Positions 32,186 to 44,320 of a stretch of DNA of 64,000 bases are shown in pieces. The notes below the pieces were generated by a model, which did no database searches, was not told the origin of the DNA, and saw only the letters and a program-made list of their open reading frames with translations. This DNA comes from Crocodylus rhombifer. Its lineage: Eukaryota; Chordata; Crocodylia; Crocodylidae. Positions within the stretch are counted from its first letter, which is position 1; every line of letters begins with the position of its first letter. The stretch is from the NCBI GenBank assembly GCA_038503035.1, contig JAVSML010019172.1:1-64000 (forward strand), read 5' to 3'. Both the position numbers and the translations under genes were made by a program.

Positions 32186-34773
32186 ACTACTACCACTTTT
32201 CATCAGTGCTGCTTCTTTTTGCTGTCCAGCTGAAGCACAGCACCACACAGGGTAAGAGAAGCCCCATGTTACCGAAAGTCCTTCCTCCACAGGGTGGATA
32301 CAATGGCTTCATGGGCTCTAGACTGTCAACTGCTGTGATGAACTCCAGAAAAAACTGATAAGGTCAAAATGAAATATCTTGGGACTATTCGGTTCATCAA
32401 AAAAAAAAAAAAAAAAATCACAATTTGCAGAATGGGAAAGGTTGATATTTTTAAATTTCTCCCCTGATGGGATCAATGTTTCTGGCTGTGGGAACATCCA
32501 TGAAGAGAGCAAATTCCAAACACCATATATCTTCTAGCTGCTGGACTCCAACTAACCCCTGTCCCACTGAACCACCAGTACAGTAAGTTAGCATGGAGGC
32601 TGAAGGACAGACACACATATTGTCATATCAGGCACTGGCATCTGTCAGGTTTGGATCAAGAGAAATCAGGTCCATGAATGAGTCTCTGATCCCTTGATGA
32701 GCCTTGTGGAGCCTGCCTGGCATGGGCTGTACATAGCATGAGGCTGCACAGGGATATATGCTTCATGTAACACCTGTGCCAGGCCAGCCCCGTGTACTAG
32801 ACTTGGGGTTTGTCTAGATTGGGCTCATTGACCCACCCTACACGCAGCATCCAGCGTGCACAGTCATCTACATGTCTGCCCCACTGGGCCGTTTTTACTG
32901 TGCAGTCATTCAGTACTTCTTTTACCAAGAACTAAATGAACATGCAGTACTCACCAGGACTGCACAGTCCTGAAGACGCATGGATCATTTCAAACCCTAC
33001 CACGCAGTAGCAATGAGGTAATGCTCAGGAGCTCATTGCTACTGGACAGTAGTGGCAGTATCACAGCTAAAGCCCGCTAACACTACGTTGCCACAGGGAT
33101 GAACGACATCACTGTAGCTCATTGCTACAGTGACCTAGCATCTCATATAAACACACCTAGCCCGCTGCAAATGTCACATGCCACAAATGACACGTGCACC
33201 CAGAAGCTGCCAGGGCACGGTGACCGCCCACAGGTGGTGGCAGGGAAGAGGGAGCTCCCTCAGGTAGCTGTGGTAATGTCAGCAGCAATCGCTGTAGGAC
33301 CAGCAAGCGTTGGAGAGCAGTCAGTGACCATCAGAATAAACCACCAGCCACAAGTGGTGAGCGGTGATCTGCAACTGTCCATAGATGCTGTCGGCAGTGT
33401 TGGAGGTCAGAGGAGGTGGAGGCACTGGCAACTGCACACAGGCACCGGTGGTGCTTCTTTCAGGGGGTGCACATACATTCACTGTGCATCCCCAGTGCCA
33501 CTTACAGTATTAACCCCAAGTGACCTGCTGTGGGCACCATGTGCTGCAGGCTGGCCCCTCACATCTTATGCTGTGCACGGTGCTGGGGCCAGGGCTAATA
33601 TTTTGTCAATGTGATGCTTTGCAATGGAGCTTCTTTGTCTGAGGTATGGAATATATTCATTATATTTAGAATTTTTTTTGCACCTTACAACTTGACTTTT
33701 ACTCTCAGGTTATTTTCTCATGCAAAACTACATAGGAACTCACCTAATTGCAATTTGGTGCCTCCCTGTATGCTAAGGTGCCCAGTCTGGCCAACTGGGG
33801 CTACCGAGCCAGATAGAGAAGCTCAGGGCCTTCTCAGAGATCCCGTGACTTGTGCTGGGAGGGAGATTAAACTAGAGCACAGCTCTGCTGTTCTGCTAAC
33901 ATCTGTACAGCTGAGACTGGTTACATCTGGGCTTTTCCTTCTGAGCTGTGCAGGACTCCAGGGAACAAGTCCCATGAGCCTTTGGAAGAAAACAACTGCA
34001 AAATTGCCATCTTCCTTTGGTCCTTATCTACAAGGCAGGGCTGAAGTCAGCTGCACACCCAGAAACCTGGTTGGATTCATTCCAGTCATTCAGGGACAGA
34101 GGGAGCTGAGAAAGACCTCTGGGTTATCTGTGGTTCTGGGGACCTCGGCTAGTGCTTGGTGCAAAGGAGATCTGAGACATCAACTGGACAAGAGCAAAGG
34201 ATCTTGGCAGGGGAAGGCTGAATATGACAAAAGACACAAGAAACCTTCCACAAAAACAATTTCAGTAAGTTTGCTGTATCAGTGAAGTGTTCTGTCTTTG
34301 TAAGATGCAGAGGAGATTTAAGAATATAAAGGGTGGAAAACCTGGCTGGAGAAATCACACTGCATTTTATGTATAATAGATTCAAAGCTACAAGAGTGAA
34401 TGCAGACATTTTCAATGTTTTTGCTATTAATTCACATATAATCAAAGAGTTTATAGGGAGTGGTGTGGAGGTTGGGGTTGGAATGGGACCTCCAAGAAAA
34501 TAACATTTTATACAGTATCTTTTATTTCACATGTACTTGATTGCCGCAAACATTTTCTAGGTGAGATAGATAAATTATAGACTGTCAGATTTAGAGCACA
34601 TAATATATAAATAAAAATCCAGAGAATAATATAATATTTTATTTTATGTAAGGTTTTGTCAGGAAAAAGTAATTTATTAAAATCTATTTGTCCATAAGGC
34701 AAATAATGGAATATCTACACACATACCATGACATTTGGAGGCTTTATTGATGGCAATATGAAAGCCACTGAGT
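32186..34773 (+). repeat. A-type OR 5' flank, copy 3 of 4, with preceding spacer
   Basis: 32186-32690 corresponds to 1926-2269 and carries a run of A at about 32400-32417. 32690-34773 matches 2270-4700, but a block equal to about 3195-3480 is missing near 33597 (ggggccagggctaatattttg). As a result two frames that are separate in copy 1 come close together. No gene is called. The frame at 33099-33614 is equivalent to 2620-3252. Confidence 0.75.
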
Positions 34774-34845
34774 TTGTTACTCTCCTCCTTACCACTGCCT
34801 TTGTTCTGTTATACCCAGGACTTGCACGGTGCCCTGGGAAGGAAG

Positions 34846-35802
34846 ATGTCCAACTGGACGGCTGTAACCGAGTTCCTCCTCCTGGGCTTCTCTGACACTC
34901 GGGAGCTGCAGATCTTACACTTTGTCATCTTTCTCGCAGCATACCTGGCAGCTGTGGTGGGGAACCTCCTTGTTATCACTGTCGTAACTATGGACCACCA
35001 GCTCCACAGCCCCATGTACTACTTTTTGGCAAATTTGTCCATCCTTGACCTTGGATCCATCTCTGTCACAGTGCCCAAGTCCATGGGCAATTCTCTCTTA
35101 AACTGCAAGACAATTTCCTATGCTGGATGTGTGTCCCAGGTCTTTCTCTTATTCCTCTTTGGTGCGGCCAATTTTTCATTCCTCACCATCATGGCATATG
35201 ACCGGTTTGTTGCCATCTGCAAGCCACTGCATTATGAAATAATAATGAACAGGAGAGCTTGCCTCCAGATGGCTGCCAGTGCTTGGGCTGCTGGTGCCAT
35301 GCACTCTGCACTGCACACTGGGAACACCTTTAGTCTACCCTTCTGCCACTCAAATACCATCAACCAGTTCTTCTGTGAACTGCCCCAGCTGCTCAAGCTC
35401 TCCTGCTCTGACACATACCGCAGAGAGCTGGCAGCCCTTGTCTTCAGCGTGTTTTTAGCTTTTGGCTGTTTTGCTTTCATCATTGCATCGTATGTTCAGA
35501 TCTTCACCGCAGTGTGGAGAATCCCTTCGGAGCAGGGCCGGCAGAAAGCCTTCTCCACCTGCATTCCTCACCTGGCTGTGGTCTCCCTGTTTATTTCAAC
35601 TGCCGTGATTGCCTACATGAAGCCCATCTCTGACTCCCCGTCCCCTCTGGATCTCCTGGCAGCTGTTCTGTATTGTGTGGTGCCTCCACTGATGAATCCG
35701 GTCATCTACAGCATGAGGAACAAGGAGATACAAGCTGCCTTGAGGAAACTGCTCCAAAGGCTGATCCTCTTTAAAAACAATATGTCCATCATTCTTTCAT
35801 GA
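34846..35802 (+). CDS. Olfactory receptor, OR14-like, A-type (gene 7)
   Basis: Encodes 318 residues: MSNWT start after the acceptor AG at 34817-34818, GN at 39-40, LHSPMYYFLANLS at 53-65, C95, MAYDRFVAICKPLHY at 116-130, cysteines 167/177/187, SY at 215-216, KAFSTC at 234-239, NPVIYSM at 284-290 and tail RLILFKNNMSI. It is the closest relative of gene 1, with which it shares both flanks. It keeps the family consensus where gene 1 departs from it (MAYDR, YRRE, L156, V217). TM3 has LLFLFGAANFSFLT, differing from genes 1 and 5 at several residues facing the presumed odorant pocket. No defects are seen. It is the best candidate here for a working A-type receptor. Confidence 0.96.
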   Translation: MSNWTAVTEFLLLGFSDTRELQILHFVIFLAAYLAAVVGNLLVITVVTMDHQLHSPMYYFLANLSILDLGSISVTVPKSMGNSLLNCKTISYAGCVSQVFLLFLFGAANFSFLTIMAYDRFVAICKPLHYEIIMNRRACLQMAASAWAAGAMHSALHTGNTFSLPFCHSNTINQFFCELPQLLKLSCSDTYRRELAALVFSVFLAFGCFAFIIASYVQIFTAVWRIPSEQGRQKAFSTCIPHLAVVSLFISTAVIAYMKPISDSPSPLDLLAAVLYCVVPPLMNPVIYSMRNKEIQAALRKLLQRLILFKNNMSIILS

Positions 35803-36250
35803 CTTTGCCATACTTACGTTTCTTTTATAATTATCTCATGAAGAGGTTTTCATGCTATCGTGTGCGACCTATTTATGAAAAATCAAGGGGTGGGTTATTC
35901 TGTAACAAAGGAGAATTCCTTTTGAGTTGAGTCATTTTGTGTTTATATTGTTGAAGTGGGAAAATAATGTTTCATACATCAATTTTACCGTCTGCGCCAC
36001 CTAAAATAAATCCCATCAGTTGCAAGATGATGAATGGAAAGCTTTTCTTTAGCAGTTGGTGTAATCAATTATTTGGATATATCCAGATTCTGTGAAGCTG
36101 GGATGAACTGCAGACACTTTAGAGGATAGGCACAGAATTCACATGGATCTAGAAAGACTGGGAAACTGGGCTAGAAAACCACAGGATGAAGTTCAAAGAA
36201 AGAACTGCAAGTAGCTGCACCTAGGGAAGAATAATTCAAAGCACTAATAA
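35803..36250 (+). other. 3' flank of gene 7, X-type
   Basis: Matches 5730-6180 with scattered differences. Possible polyadenylation signal aataaa near 36006. Non-coding. Confidence 0.6.
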
Positions 36251-37360
36251 AAGGTGGATGATAAACATTTGTGTGGCAGCACTGTTGAGAAGGGTCATGG
36301 GCATCTGGTGTATCACAGACTCAACATGAGACACCAATTTGATGTAGCTACAAAAACATGAATGCAGTTTTGGACTGCAACAAGAGAAGTATTAATTCGA
36401 AAACATGGGAGGTGATAGGGATCAGTGCTTAGACCTCTATGCTATTCAATACATTCTTTAAGAATGTGGACTATGGGGTGGAAAGCTCAATGATTAAGTT
36501 AGCAAACAATACCAAGCTGTGCAGATAAACGGGCACACCAGAGGATAGGACAAAGATCCAGGAAGACCTTGACAGACCAGATTTATGGGTGGAACAAAGT
36601 GAGATGAGGTTTAACAGGAAGGGAGAAGTGCAAGGTCCTTCACCTGGGGAGGAAGAACCCTCACCATACATATACAGTGGCTGGCACAGGATCTGAATGA
36701 GACCTGGGGGCCATGACTGACTGGAACATGAGTATGAGCCAACAGTGTGTCAAGGCTTCCAGAAGGGAATCCAAAACTCTGGCGTGCATCAACCGATGTG
36801 TGGCCAATACATGCAGGGAGGTGCTCCTCCCTTTCTATTCAGCATTGGTCAGGCCTCAGCTGGAGTACTGTGCCCAGATCTGGGCAGCACACTTCAAGAA
36901 GACTATGGATAAAGGTCAAGAGGGTACAAAGATGGGCCACCCATATGCTTAAGGGCATGGAGGTTAGCCCTAAGAGGGGAGACTCCGGGAACTGGGCCTG
37001 TTCAGGCTGAGTAAGAGAAGGTGAGAGGTGACTTGATAGCTGCCTGCAAGCACATCAGAGGGGACCATGAAGAACTAGGAGAGCAACTCTTCAGGAGGTC
37101 ACTTCAAAGGGAGATGTGTACCCATGGGCATAAACTAATGGAGGGTAAATTCAGGTTGGGCTTAAAGAAACACTTCTCTGTAAGCCTCACCAGAATCTGG
37201 AAGACATTCCCAAAAGACACTGTGCAGTCGCCCTCCTTGGAGGTGTTCAAGATGAGGTTGGACAGGAGCACATCTGACCCCAATAACTTCCTGCCTGTGG
37301 CAGGAGATTGGACTTGATGATCTTACAGTTCCACTTTTATGTTTCTATGATTCCTTAGTG
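36251..37360 (+). mobile_element. Old CR1-type LINE fragments, copy of 6181-7285
   Basis: Same broken pieces in the same order. The stretch equal to 6190-6528 is identical or almost so by eye, while the OR and its immediate flank differ more. Confidence 0.8.
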
Positions 37361-37815
37361 CCAATGTACATGCTGCATGTTAGGCTTCATCTAGACTATT
37401 ATGTGAAGTTCTGGGCTCCATATTTTTAAAATAATACTGAAAAGTTAGGGAAGTTCAGAGATATGTAATATGAATGATAATGGGTTGCAATGCAAGCCAT
37501 GCAAGGAGAGGTTGAGAGAACTAGTCATATATAAGCTTGCGGAAAAGGCAATTATGTGGCCACATCACAGCAGTCTTGAAATATCTGAATAAGTGCCATG
37601 CAGCCGTGGGTGAAAAGCAACAGTTCTCCATTGCTGCATTGGGAAGGATGTCAAGCTTCCATTTCAAGCCAAGTAATTTTAGATTAGATTTGGGGAAAAC
37701 ACGTGTGTTTTCTGAGTAGTGAGGACATTTGATAGATTGCCCAGGGAAGTTGTGGAGTCTCCTTCATTGGAGGTTTTCAGGAAGAGGTTGGATGTACATT
37801 GGCCAGGGAAAATTT
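37361..37815 (+). mobile_element. CR1/L3-like LINE 3' fragment, copy of 7286-7760
   Basis: Carries the same broken DRLPREVVESPSLEVFRKRL block near 37735-37795. Dead. Confidence 0.65.
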
Positions 37816-38411
37816 TGGAGGAAGTGTTGCAACCAATCAGATTTAGCCGAATGCTCTTCCCATGAGATATGAGGATGGTTGAAGTCACTCATGATGACCA
37901 TGAAGTGAAAGCATGCAGCTTCTGCCAGTTCCCCAGCAAATTCATGGTCAAGCTCTTCCTCCTGGTTACGAGGTTTGTAATAGCCTCCTACAGTTATATC
38001 ACCTCCAGCACGTTCTCCCCCTATTCTATCCCAGATGGTCTCAAGTCTCCCTCCTTGGGTGCCAATCGCTGCCTGTAGGCAAGTGTACTTCTCCTTCACA
38101 TAGAGAGTTACACCCCTGCCCCACCTTGCAACACAACCTGTCTTCTCCAATTATAGCAGTCAATACCTGTGGTCCAGTCATAGGTGGAGTCCCACCAGGT
38201 CTGTGTTATCCCTAGGAGATCATATTCATGTTTGGTTAGCAGAAGGGTCAGCTTCTTCTGTTCGACTCCATGCTCCTGGCATTTGTGTACATGAAGCTAA
38301 GTCTGCCATCGGAAGCTCTGGGATTCCCGGTGCTCTTTGTAAAGTGTCATCCTGGGGCTGGGATAGGAGTGAGATCCTTTGTGTTATCTGAACTCCTCAT
38401 TCTGTGGTTGC
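37816..38411 (-). mobile_element. CR1 LINE fragment, endonuclease domain
   Basis: Minus-strand copy of 7745-8340. It has VKEKYTCLQAAIGTQGGRLE, GGYYKPRNQEEELDHEF and MSDFNHPHISWEE. Here the GDFN-like motif keeps N, which reads S in the first copy. Frame open 38150-37764, broken upstream. Confidence 0.8.
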
Positions 38412-38742
38412 CCTGATTCTTCCAGGGCTTGCACTAGTGATAGTCTGCCCATGCCTTGGTGATCTTGGTGTAAATGTTATGGCATCCTTCGTTTCAAGAA
38501 TGGCACCATCAGTATTTCCTTTCACTGCAGTGATAACATGTTTCTGAATCCCAAGTCTTTCAGTTGAAGATGGCAATGTACATATCGCTTTCAAAATGGT
38601 GGCCATAAAAGCCTGTACTTTTTTGTGAGGAAGGCAGCCACACTTCAGAGACCACCAACTGAGCCATTGCAGCTTGTGAGAGCTGCAGTTTCTGATTCTG
38701 GTCTTGTCAGAGGTAGGGCTTTGGGCTCTGGCTGCTTTCTGA
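38412..38742. repeat. Non-coding segment, copy of 8341-8673
   Basis: Repeated segment of the B-type unit (tttcaaaatggtggccata near 38590). No gene is seen. Confidence 0.6.
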
Positions 38743-38977
38743 CCACGTCTACATGAGACTGACCAAGCACTAGTTAGTCACCCATCATTTAGTACTTGTA
38801 TAAAGAAGTACTAAATGACTGCACAGGAAATGGCGTTACTTACGGCTTTTTCTTGCCGCTGACAACACAGTTGCCTGAGACCACCCAGCGGTAGTGTCAT
38901 GTCAAGTTTTCTGCTGTGTGACAGTACTGTGGAGTAGTCAAGGGCTACTGTGGAGTCAACATTTCATGTAGACATGG
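38743..38977. mobile_element. Short inverted-repeat element (MITE-like), copy 2 of 3
   Basis: Ends ccacgtctacatga and tcatgtagacatgg. The internal perfect 13-bp hairpin arms are at 38785-38797 and 38806-38818, although the loop sequence differs from copy 1. Confidence 0.6.
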
Positions 38978-40297
38978 CCTCTGAGGGTGTCAACCGGGTC
39001 CCAGGCTCCCGGGAAGGCAGAGGGAGCAGATTGCAGGAAGGAGCCAGATGAGGAGCCGGGAGGTCAATGTGAGAACAGGTGTGTGGGGGAAGCTGAGTCA
39101 GGAAGCCGGAGGATCAGGAGGAGAATTGAGTAAGAGGGCAAGCCAAATGGTAAAGCCAGGAAAGCACACAGAGAGCAGGAAGAGTCACAGCATATAACCG
39201 CCAGGAAGGTTGTCTGAGTTCGTGTTGATCCCTCTTGTCCAGACACTTCCTGCTCCAGGTCAGGACTTGAAATGGCAGTGCAGTGAAGTGGTGGAGTGAC
39301 CAGGCACTCTGCTGGTAGGAGGCGGTGGGCAGAAGGGTCGGCTGGCCTGGAGGGGTCTGCACAGGCTTCCCCAGCCTGAAGAGTCAGCTGGAGAGGTTGT
39401 AGGCTGGGGTGAACAGGTGGGATGAATTGGAGGCTTTGGCTTGACAGAAAACAAGGTAACAATAATTTAGTAGAGTTACAAGTGTCCTGAAAGGCTTGAT
39501 CCAGATGGAACAACGGACCCAAATCTAAATACACAGTCAATGCTTATATTTTCTCCAGACTCTGGTTTTGACCCTCTCATAAGTATCTTTTGTATTTTTT
39601 GGTATTTTTCCTTTCTGTTTTATGTTGCCCATATTTGGAGAGCTTGTGAGGCATGGTAGAGACCTCGAGTGTTGACTAAACAAGAAAAGGGGGTTTGCAG
39701 TCTCAAGGGAGACTAGACGGCTGCAAGACTCAGTGGGTAACATGTGGGTTTGGTCCAGCTGACATATAGCCCGTCTCTGCAAAAGGACGCAGAGCAACAA
39801 TGGTCGGGGTTTGGTCCAGATCATCAGGAACCTGTCAAGGCAGGGTGAAAAGGCAAGGTAGAGGGGAGGTGGTGCTTCACAGAAGATCATCGTCCAGCGG
39901 TACCACACCCAAGATGATCCCAAAACTTGGACAGCCCACACTGAAGAAGATACAAAGTCATGGCAGGAGAGATTGGGGGAGAGACTACCTAGGGGAGGGA
40001 CATCTACTCGGCAGGACTACAGGGACGGACAAGCGGGCAACTCCAAGTATCTGGGGCCATGCTGTGTGTGACCGGATGTTCGAGGCCAGATGGGCACACT
40101 TATATTTCCTCCAGCCTCTGGTTTTGACCCTACAGGTCCCTGAGTGGAACACTGTGCCCTGCGACATGTGAACTGATCTATTTCCAGAGATGAGTGCAGA
40201 TATCATAAGTGTCAGCCATCCTGACCTGCCTTCACTAGCCCCTGCTTCCTGTCTATTAGTTGCCATCTTAGACTCTGATTTTCTGGATACCCAAAAG
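38978..40297. repeat. Repeated non-coding segment, copy of 8909-10065
   Basis: It is longer than copy 1: it keeps a stretch near 39580-39690 (gtatcttttgtattttttgg) and one near 40080-40140 (ggccagatgggcacacttat) that are missing there. Near 39968 it shows the uninterrupted sequence of the CR1 insertion site at 14912/17087. The minus-strand frame 39540-39064 is treated as non-coding. Confidence 0.6.
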
Positions 40298-40596
40298 ACA
40301 TGTCTACATGTCACCCTACAGTGATGTAGCAATGCACTACGTCAACGTACGGTGTGCTACGGTGACATAACAATCATGTGGGTCTACACGTGATAAGCAG
40401 CTATGTCACTGTAGTGGCACTCTGTCCTCATATAGTGTGTCACTACAGCGGCATAGCGGGACAATCAACCCGTGCACCACGTGCATGGCGCTGTAGGGGC
40501 ACCTGCTGCATTGTGCTTTAGTACTAGTACAAAAAAAAGAGCTAAATCATGGCAATGGAGCAACATCGCTGTACGATGACGTGTAGATGAACCCTA
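40298..40596. mobile_element. hAT-like MITE, copy 3 of 4
   Basis: Same element and place as 10066-10362, with imperfect inverted ends. Non-coding. Confidence 0.6.
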
Positions 40597-42941
40597 AGGG
40601 AACAGAGCACTGAAGACCGCGTTCCTCAGTCTCTTCTAGTGCCTTGCCAAGCCCAGGATTTATTCTTCTGAAATTAAACAAAACCAAAGCAACAGAAAAA
40701 TAACAGGATGGATATAATGAAACCTATACCTGAGCATGGAAATTACAGGGCATAAAAGTTGAGAGAAAAGGTACTGAGTCACCTATATCACAGGCATTGT
40801 TATGTGTCAAATGCAGGTACATATCAAAAGGACTCACAACACCACGTAAGATACCAAACTGAGCCAGCACACCTGTGTAAATGTTTTGCCAAATGTGACT
40901 ACACGTCTCACTGATTTTTGAAATGGCTGAATATTTTAATCCGGCTCCCAGATGCTACATAGCCTGGCCTAGAAGCAGCATACAATAGAGAAAAGGTGAT
41001 CAAACTAAACAATCAAAATACAACTTTGTGTCTTTAAAATACGTGAATCCAGGAGGGCTTATTTCTGATTGTGTGCTTCAAAGCTGAGCTAGGCGCGAGG
41101 GAACAGGTCCCAGAAGCCCTAAGAAGAAGACAGATGTGGATAAATCACCTTCCTGCAGCATCAGTCCTTCCACACCAGTGAGGTTGACCTGTCATATGCA
41201 GAGAGAAACTGGTTTGGATCTACTTCTGCCAGTTCAGTCCTGGAGCGGGGAGAAAGCTGCTACTAAGGTATTTTGACTTTGAAAGATGCGACAGTGGCAG
41301 GGAAAAGGGAAATTAGATAGATCAGTAGCGGAAAAGGAAGCAAGGTATCCTGGCACTGGAGGGTCCCTCACAAGCTGAGGAAAACATCACAAAGAACATT
41401 GCTGTAAGTCTGTTATTGCAATTAGCTGTGGTTGGTTGGGAACAAGGGGGACGTCGTGTTTATTTAAGCACCTAAAACAGACACACACCTAGAAATCTGT
41501 CAAAATGCTTATAGCAAGGTATTAAAAATTGTTTAGCTGTAAAAAGAAAGAAAAGAACAGAGTTTCCTTTAAAAAATCTGAACTTGCTGCCAGGAACCCA
41601 CATATTTCAGTGTCTTTGGAGCTAGACATTTTCTGTCAAAAGCCCTTGGAAACTGCAGATTTAAACCAAATAATCCTCCCACCGATATATTTTATTTTTA
41701 GTTCTTCTACAGAAACGTATGCTCTTGAAGAAATGTACATATTGCAAACATTATGTCTTTAAGCGAAGACATTTTTAAAAGAAATCTCTTTCCAGGCTTA
41801 CATTCTAAGCCCCACGGCAGAGATTCAGTATTGCCCAGCAACACCAGAAGGCCAATCCCAGCTCTTCACTGCAGCAAGATTTTGCTGTTTTCCAGAAAAA
41901 ACACCTGGAGGAGGGATAACTCAGTAACCCCTGCTGCTGATACCCTGCAAAATGCATTTTAAATATCTGAGTGCCTCTCGAACTAGGGTTAGGGGACCCA
42001 GCAAAGTGTGATGAGCAAATAAATAGTGAGAAGCATCACTTGCCCAAAGAGCTTAAAGTTCTTGTACCCAAATGACAACGATCAATGACACAAAGTGAAG
42101 ACAAGAGGAAGATGGGATTGGCCTATCGTGGCACAGAGATGACCATTCAGCCGGGGGTGGGGACCGTATCAATCAGCTTCTCGTGGCAGGCAGGACTCGG
42201 TGTAGATTCAGTCCAGACAAGGTGACTCTTGGGATGCTGCCCATGTTTGTGTTGTAGATAGCAGTGAGGAGGAAAGGAGGACGCGTTAGCAATTTCTTAA
42301 CCAGCATTTTATTGCCGTCACAAGTGCTGTGTTCACTGAGCCTGCTCTTGCTGTGGCCTTTTTTTTTTTCACTGTGAATCTTGTTTTTCCCATTGTTGCT
42401 ATTACAAATTGAATATAAAAAGCATCCAGCCAAGACTACTATGTGGGTTTTGTACAATGGTTCAATGGCTACTGTCTCAAGGCCTCTGAACCCTATTCTG
42501 TCCTCCATGCTGAGCCCTTTGGTTTGATGATGTCCCTCTGGTCCGCCAGCTTGATGAAGGGAGGTAGTTGTACAGCGAGATTTGAAATGGAGGGAGGGGA
42601 AAGAGGAGAATGCGGGCATGAAGCAATAAAAAGGCAAACCGTCTGTGTTATTGCAGTCCCAATCAAATAATTCTAACACTTGCTTTTGGCTGAAATATTC
42701 TCTGTTCATTCGTTTGTTGTTTCTATATATACACCCACAGGTAAGGACTTTTGTGCAGCTTTTTTAAAATGCAATATCATAAAAATAAATAAAATCTGAA
42801 CAATATTACTTCCTACTAAAAATTTTACAGCCTTTAACTTAGCCCCTATTGAAGTTTGTTCATGACTTGTTTCCGACACGAGATGAACGCCTGCTATACT
42901 TGTTACTTTGATCGTGACCAGTACCCTTGTCTTTTCTTCAC
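40597..42941 (+). repeat. B-type OR 5' flank, copy 3 of 4
   Basis: Matches 10363-12675. The TATAAA of gaccgtataaatcagc is changed to gaccgtatcaatcagc here (near 42163-42178), so if that motif matters for transcription this copy has lost it. No gene is seen. Confidence 0.7.
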
Positions 42942-42970
42942 AGGCCTTGCACAAGGCATTGAAGAGGGAA

Positions 42971-43954
42971 ATGTCCAACCAAACCACCGTGACCGAGTTC
43001 CTCCTCCTGGGCTTCTCTGACATCCAGGAGCTGCAGATCTTACACTTTGTCACATTTCTGGCGGCATACCTGGCAGCTCTGGTGGGAAATCTCCTCGTTA
43101 TCACAGTTGTAACTCTCAACCCCAAGCTTCACTCTCCCATGTTCTTTTTCTTGATTAATTTGTCTCTCCTGGACCTTGGCTCCATCTCAGTGACCGTGCC
43201 CAAATCCATGTCTAATTACTTATTCAATACCAACTCGATTACCTACTCTGGATGTGTTGCCCAAGTGTTTTGTCTCATTGCCTTCATTGGAGCAAATGTA
43301 TCCCTCCTCACAGTGATGGCATATGACCGGTACATGGCCATCTGCAAGCCACTGCATTATGAGATAATAATGAATAGGAGAGCTTGTGTCCGGATGGCTG
43401 CCAGTGCTTGGGCTGCTGGTGTCATCTACTCTGCACTGCACACGGGGAACACCTTTAGTCTACCCTTCTGCCACTCAAATACCATCAACCAGTTCTTCTG
43501 TGAAATACCGCAGGTACTCAAGCTTTCCTGCTCTGACACATACCGCAGAGAGCTGGCAGCCCTTGCCTTCAGTGTGTTTTTATGTTTAGGCTGTTTTGCT
43601 TTCATTACTGTTTCATATGTTCAGATCTTCACTGCAATGTGGAGAATCCCTTTGGAGCAGGGCCGGCAGAAAGCCTTCTCCACCTGCATTCCTCACCTGG
43701 CTGTGGTCTCCCTGCTTCTTTCAACTGCCATTATTGCCTACATGAAGCCCGTCTCTGACTCCCCGTCCCCTCTGGATCTCCTGGCAGCTGTTCTGTATTG
43801 TGTGGTGCCTCCATTGATGAATCCGGTCATCTACAGCATGAGGAACAAGGAAATCCAAGCTGCCCTAAGGAAACTGCTCCACAGGCTGATCCTCTGCAAG
43901 AACATCATGTCCATCTTTGTTTCATGGCTTTGCTTTACAAATGTTTTTTTTTGA
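42971..43954 (+). CDS. Olfactory receptor, OR14-like, B-type with stop-loss tail (gene 8)
   Basis: Encodes 327 residues: MSNQT start, GN at 39-40, LHSPMFFFLINLS at 53-65, C95, MAYDRYMAICKPLHY at 116-130, loop-2 cysteines, KAFSTC at 234-239 and NPVIYSM at 284-290. The acceptor AG is at 42942-42943. At codon 319, where genes 1, 2 and 7 have TGA, it has TGG, so reading continues nine residues (WLCFTNVFF) to the next stop. TM1-TM3 are B-type, the tail RLILCKNIMSIF is an X-type variant, and SLLLSTAIIAYMKP is shared with A-type gene 5. Own changes: R141 for Q at the TM4 start, L228 for S in the IPSEQ motif, and V179-L region QVLKL. Intact, probably functional. Confidence 0.94.
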   Translation: MSNQTTVTEFLLLGFSDIQELQILHFVTFLAAYLAALVGNLLVITVVTLNPKLHSPMFFFLINLSLLDLGSISVTVPKSMSNYLFNTNSITYSGCVAQVFCLIAFIGANVSLLTVMAYDRYMAICKPLHYEIIMNRRACVRMAASAWAAGVIYSALHTGNTFSLPFCHSNTINQFFCEIPQVLKLSCSDTYRRELAALAFSVFLCLGCFAFITVSYVQIFTAMWRIPLEQGRQKAFSTCIPHLAVVSLLLSTAIIAYMKPVSDSPSPLDLLAAVLYCVVPPLMNPVIYSMRNKEIQAALRKLLHRLILCKNIMSIFVSWLCFTNVFF

Positions 43955-44320
43955 TGATTAACTTATGAAATTATTGTTTTCATGCTATAGTGTGCAACCT
44001 ATTTACAAAAAATACAGGTGGTGGGTTATTCTGTAACTTTGTAAGAACAATGATTCTTGACTTGCATCATTTTGTGTTAATACTGTTGAAGCAGGGAAGT
44101 TATGTTTCTTGCTTCAATTTATACCATGTGCACCACCTAAAATAAATCCCTCAATTGCAAGATGATGAATGGAAGATTTCTGTTTACTAGTTGCTGTTTT
44201 ATTATTATTATTGCATCACTAATATGTAGGGGATTTAAACAATTGTCTGCAAGTGAATGAACAGTGAGACAGTAGAAGTATTGGATGTCTTATTACACAT
44301 CCTCCTTTTTTTTCTGAAGG
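43955..44320 (+). other. 3' flank of gene 8
   Basis: Related to the other OR 3' flanks (catgctatagtgtgcaacctatttacaaaaaat), then joins at about 44215 to the A/T-rich spacer (cactaatatgtaggggatttaaacaa) also seen at 28600-28720 and 58950-59060. Possible polyadenylation signal aataaa near 44144. No gene is seen. Confidence 0.6.

Noticed and set aside
32400..32417. Run of A as a sign of a processed retrocopy
   Set aside because: Surrounding sequence matches the duplicated spacer in two other units, where the run is much shorter. It is local slippage, not a poly(A) tail.
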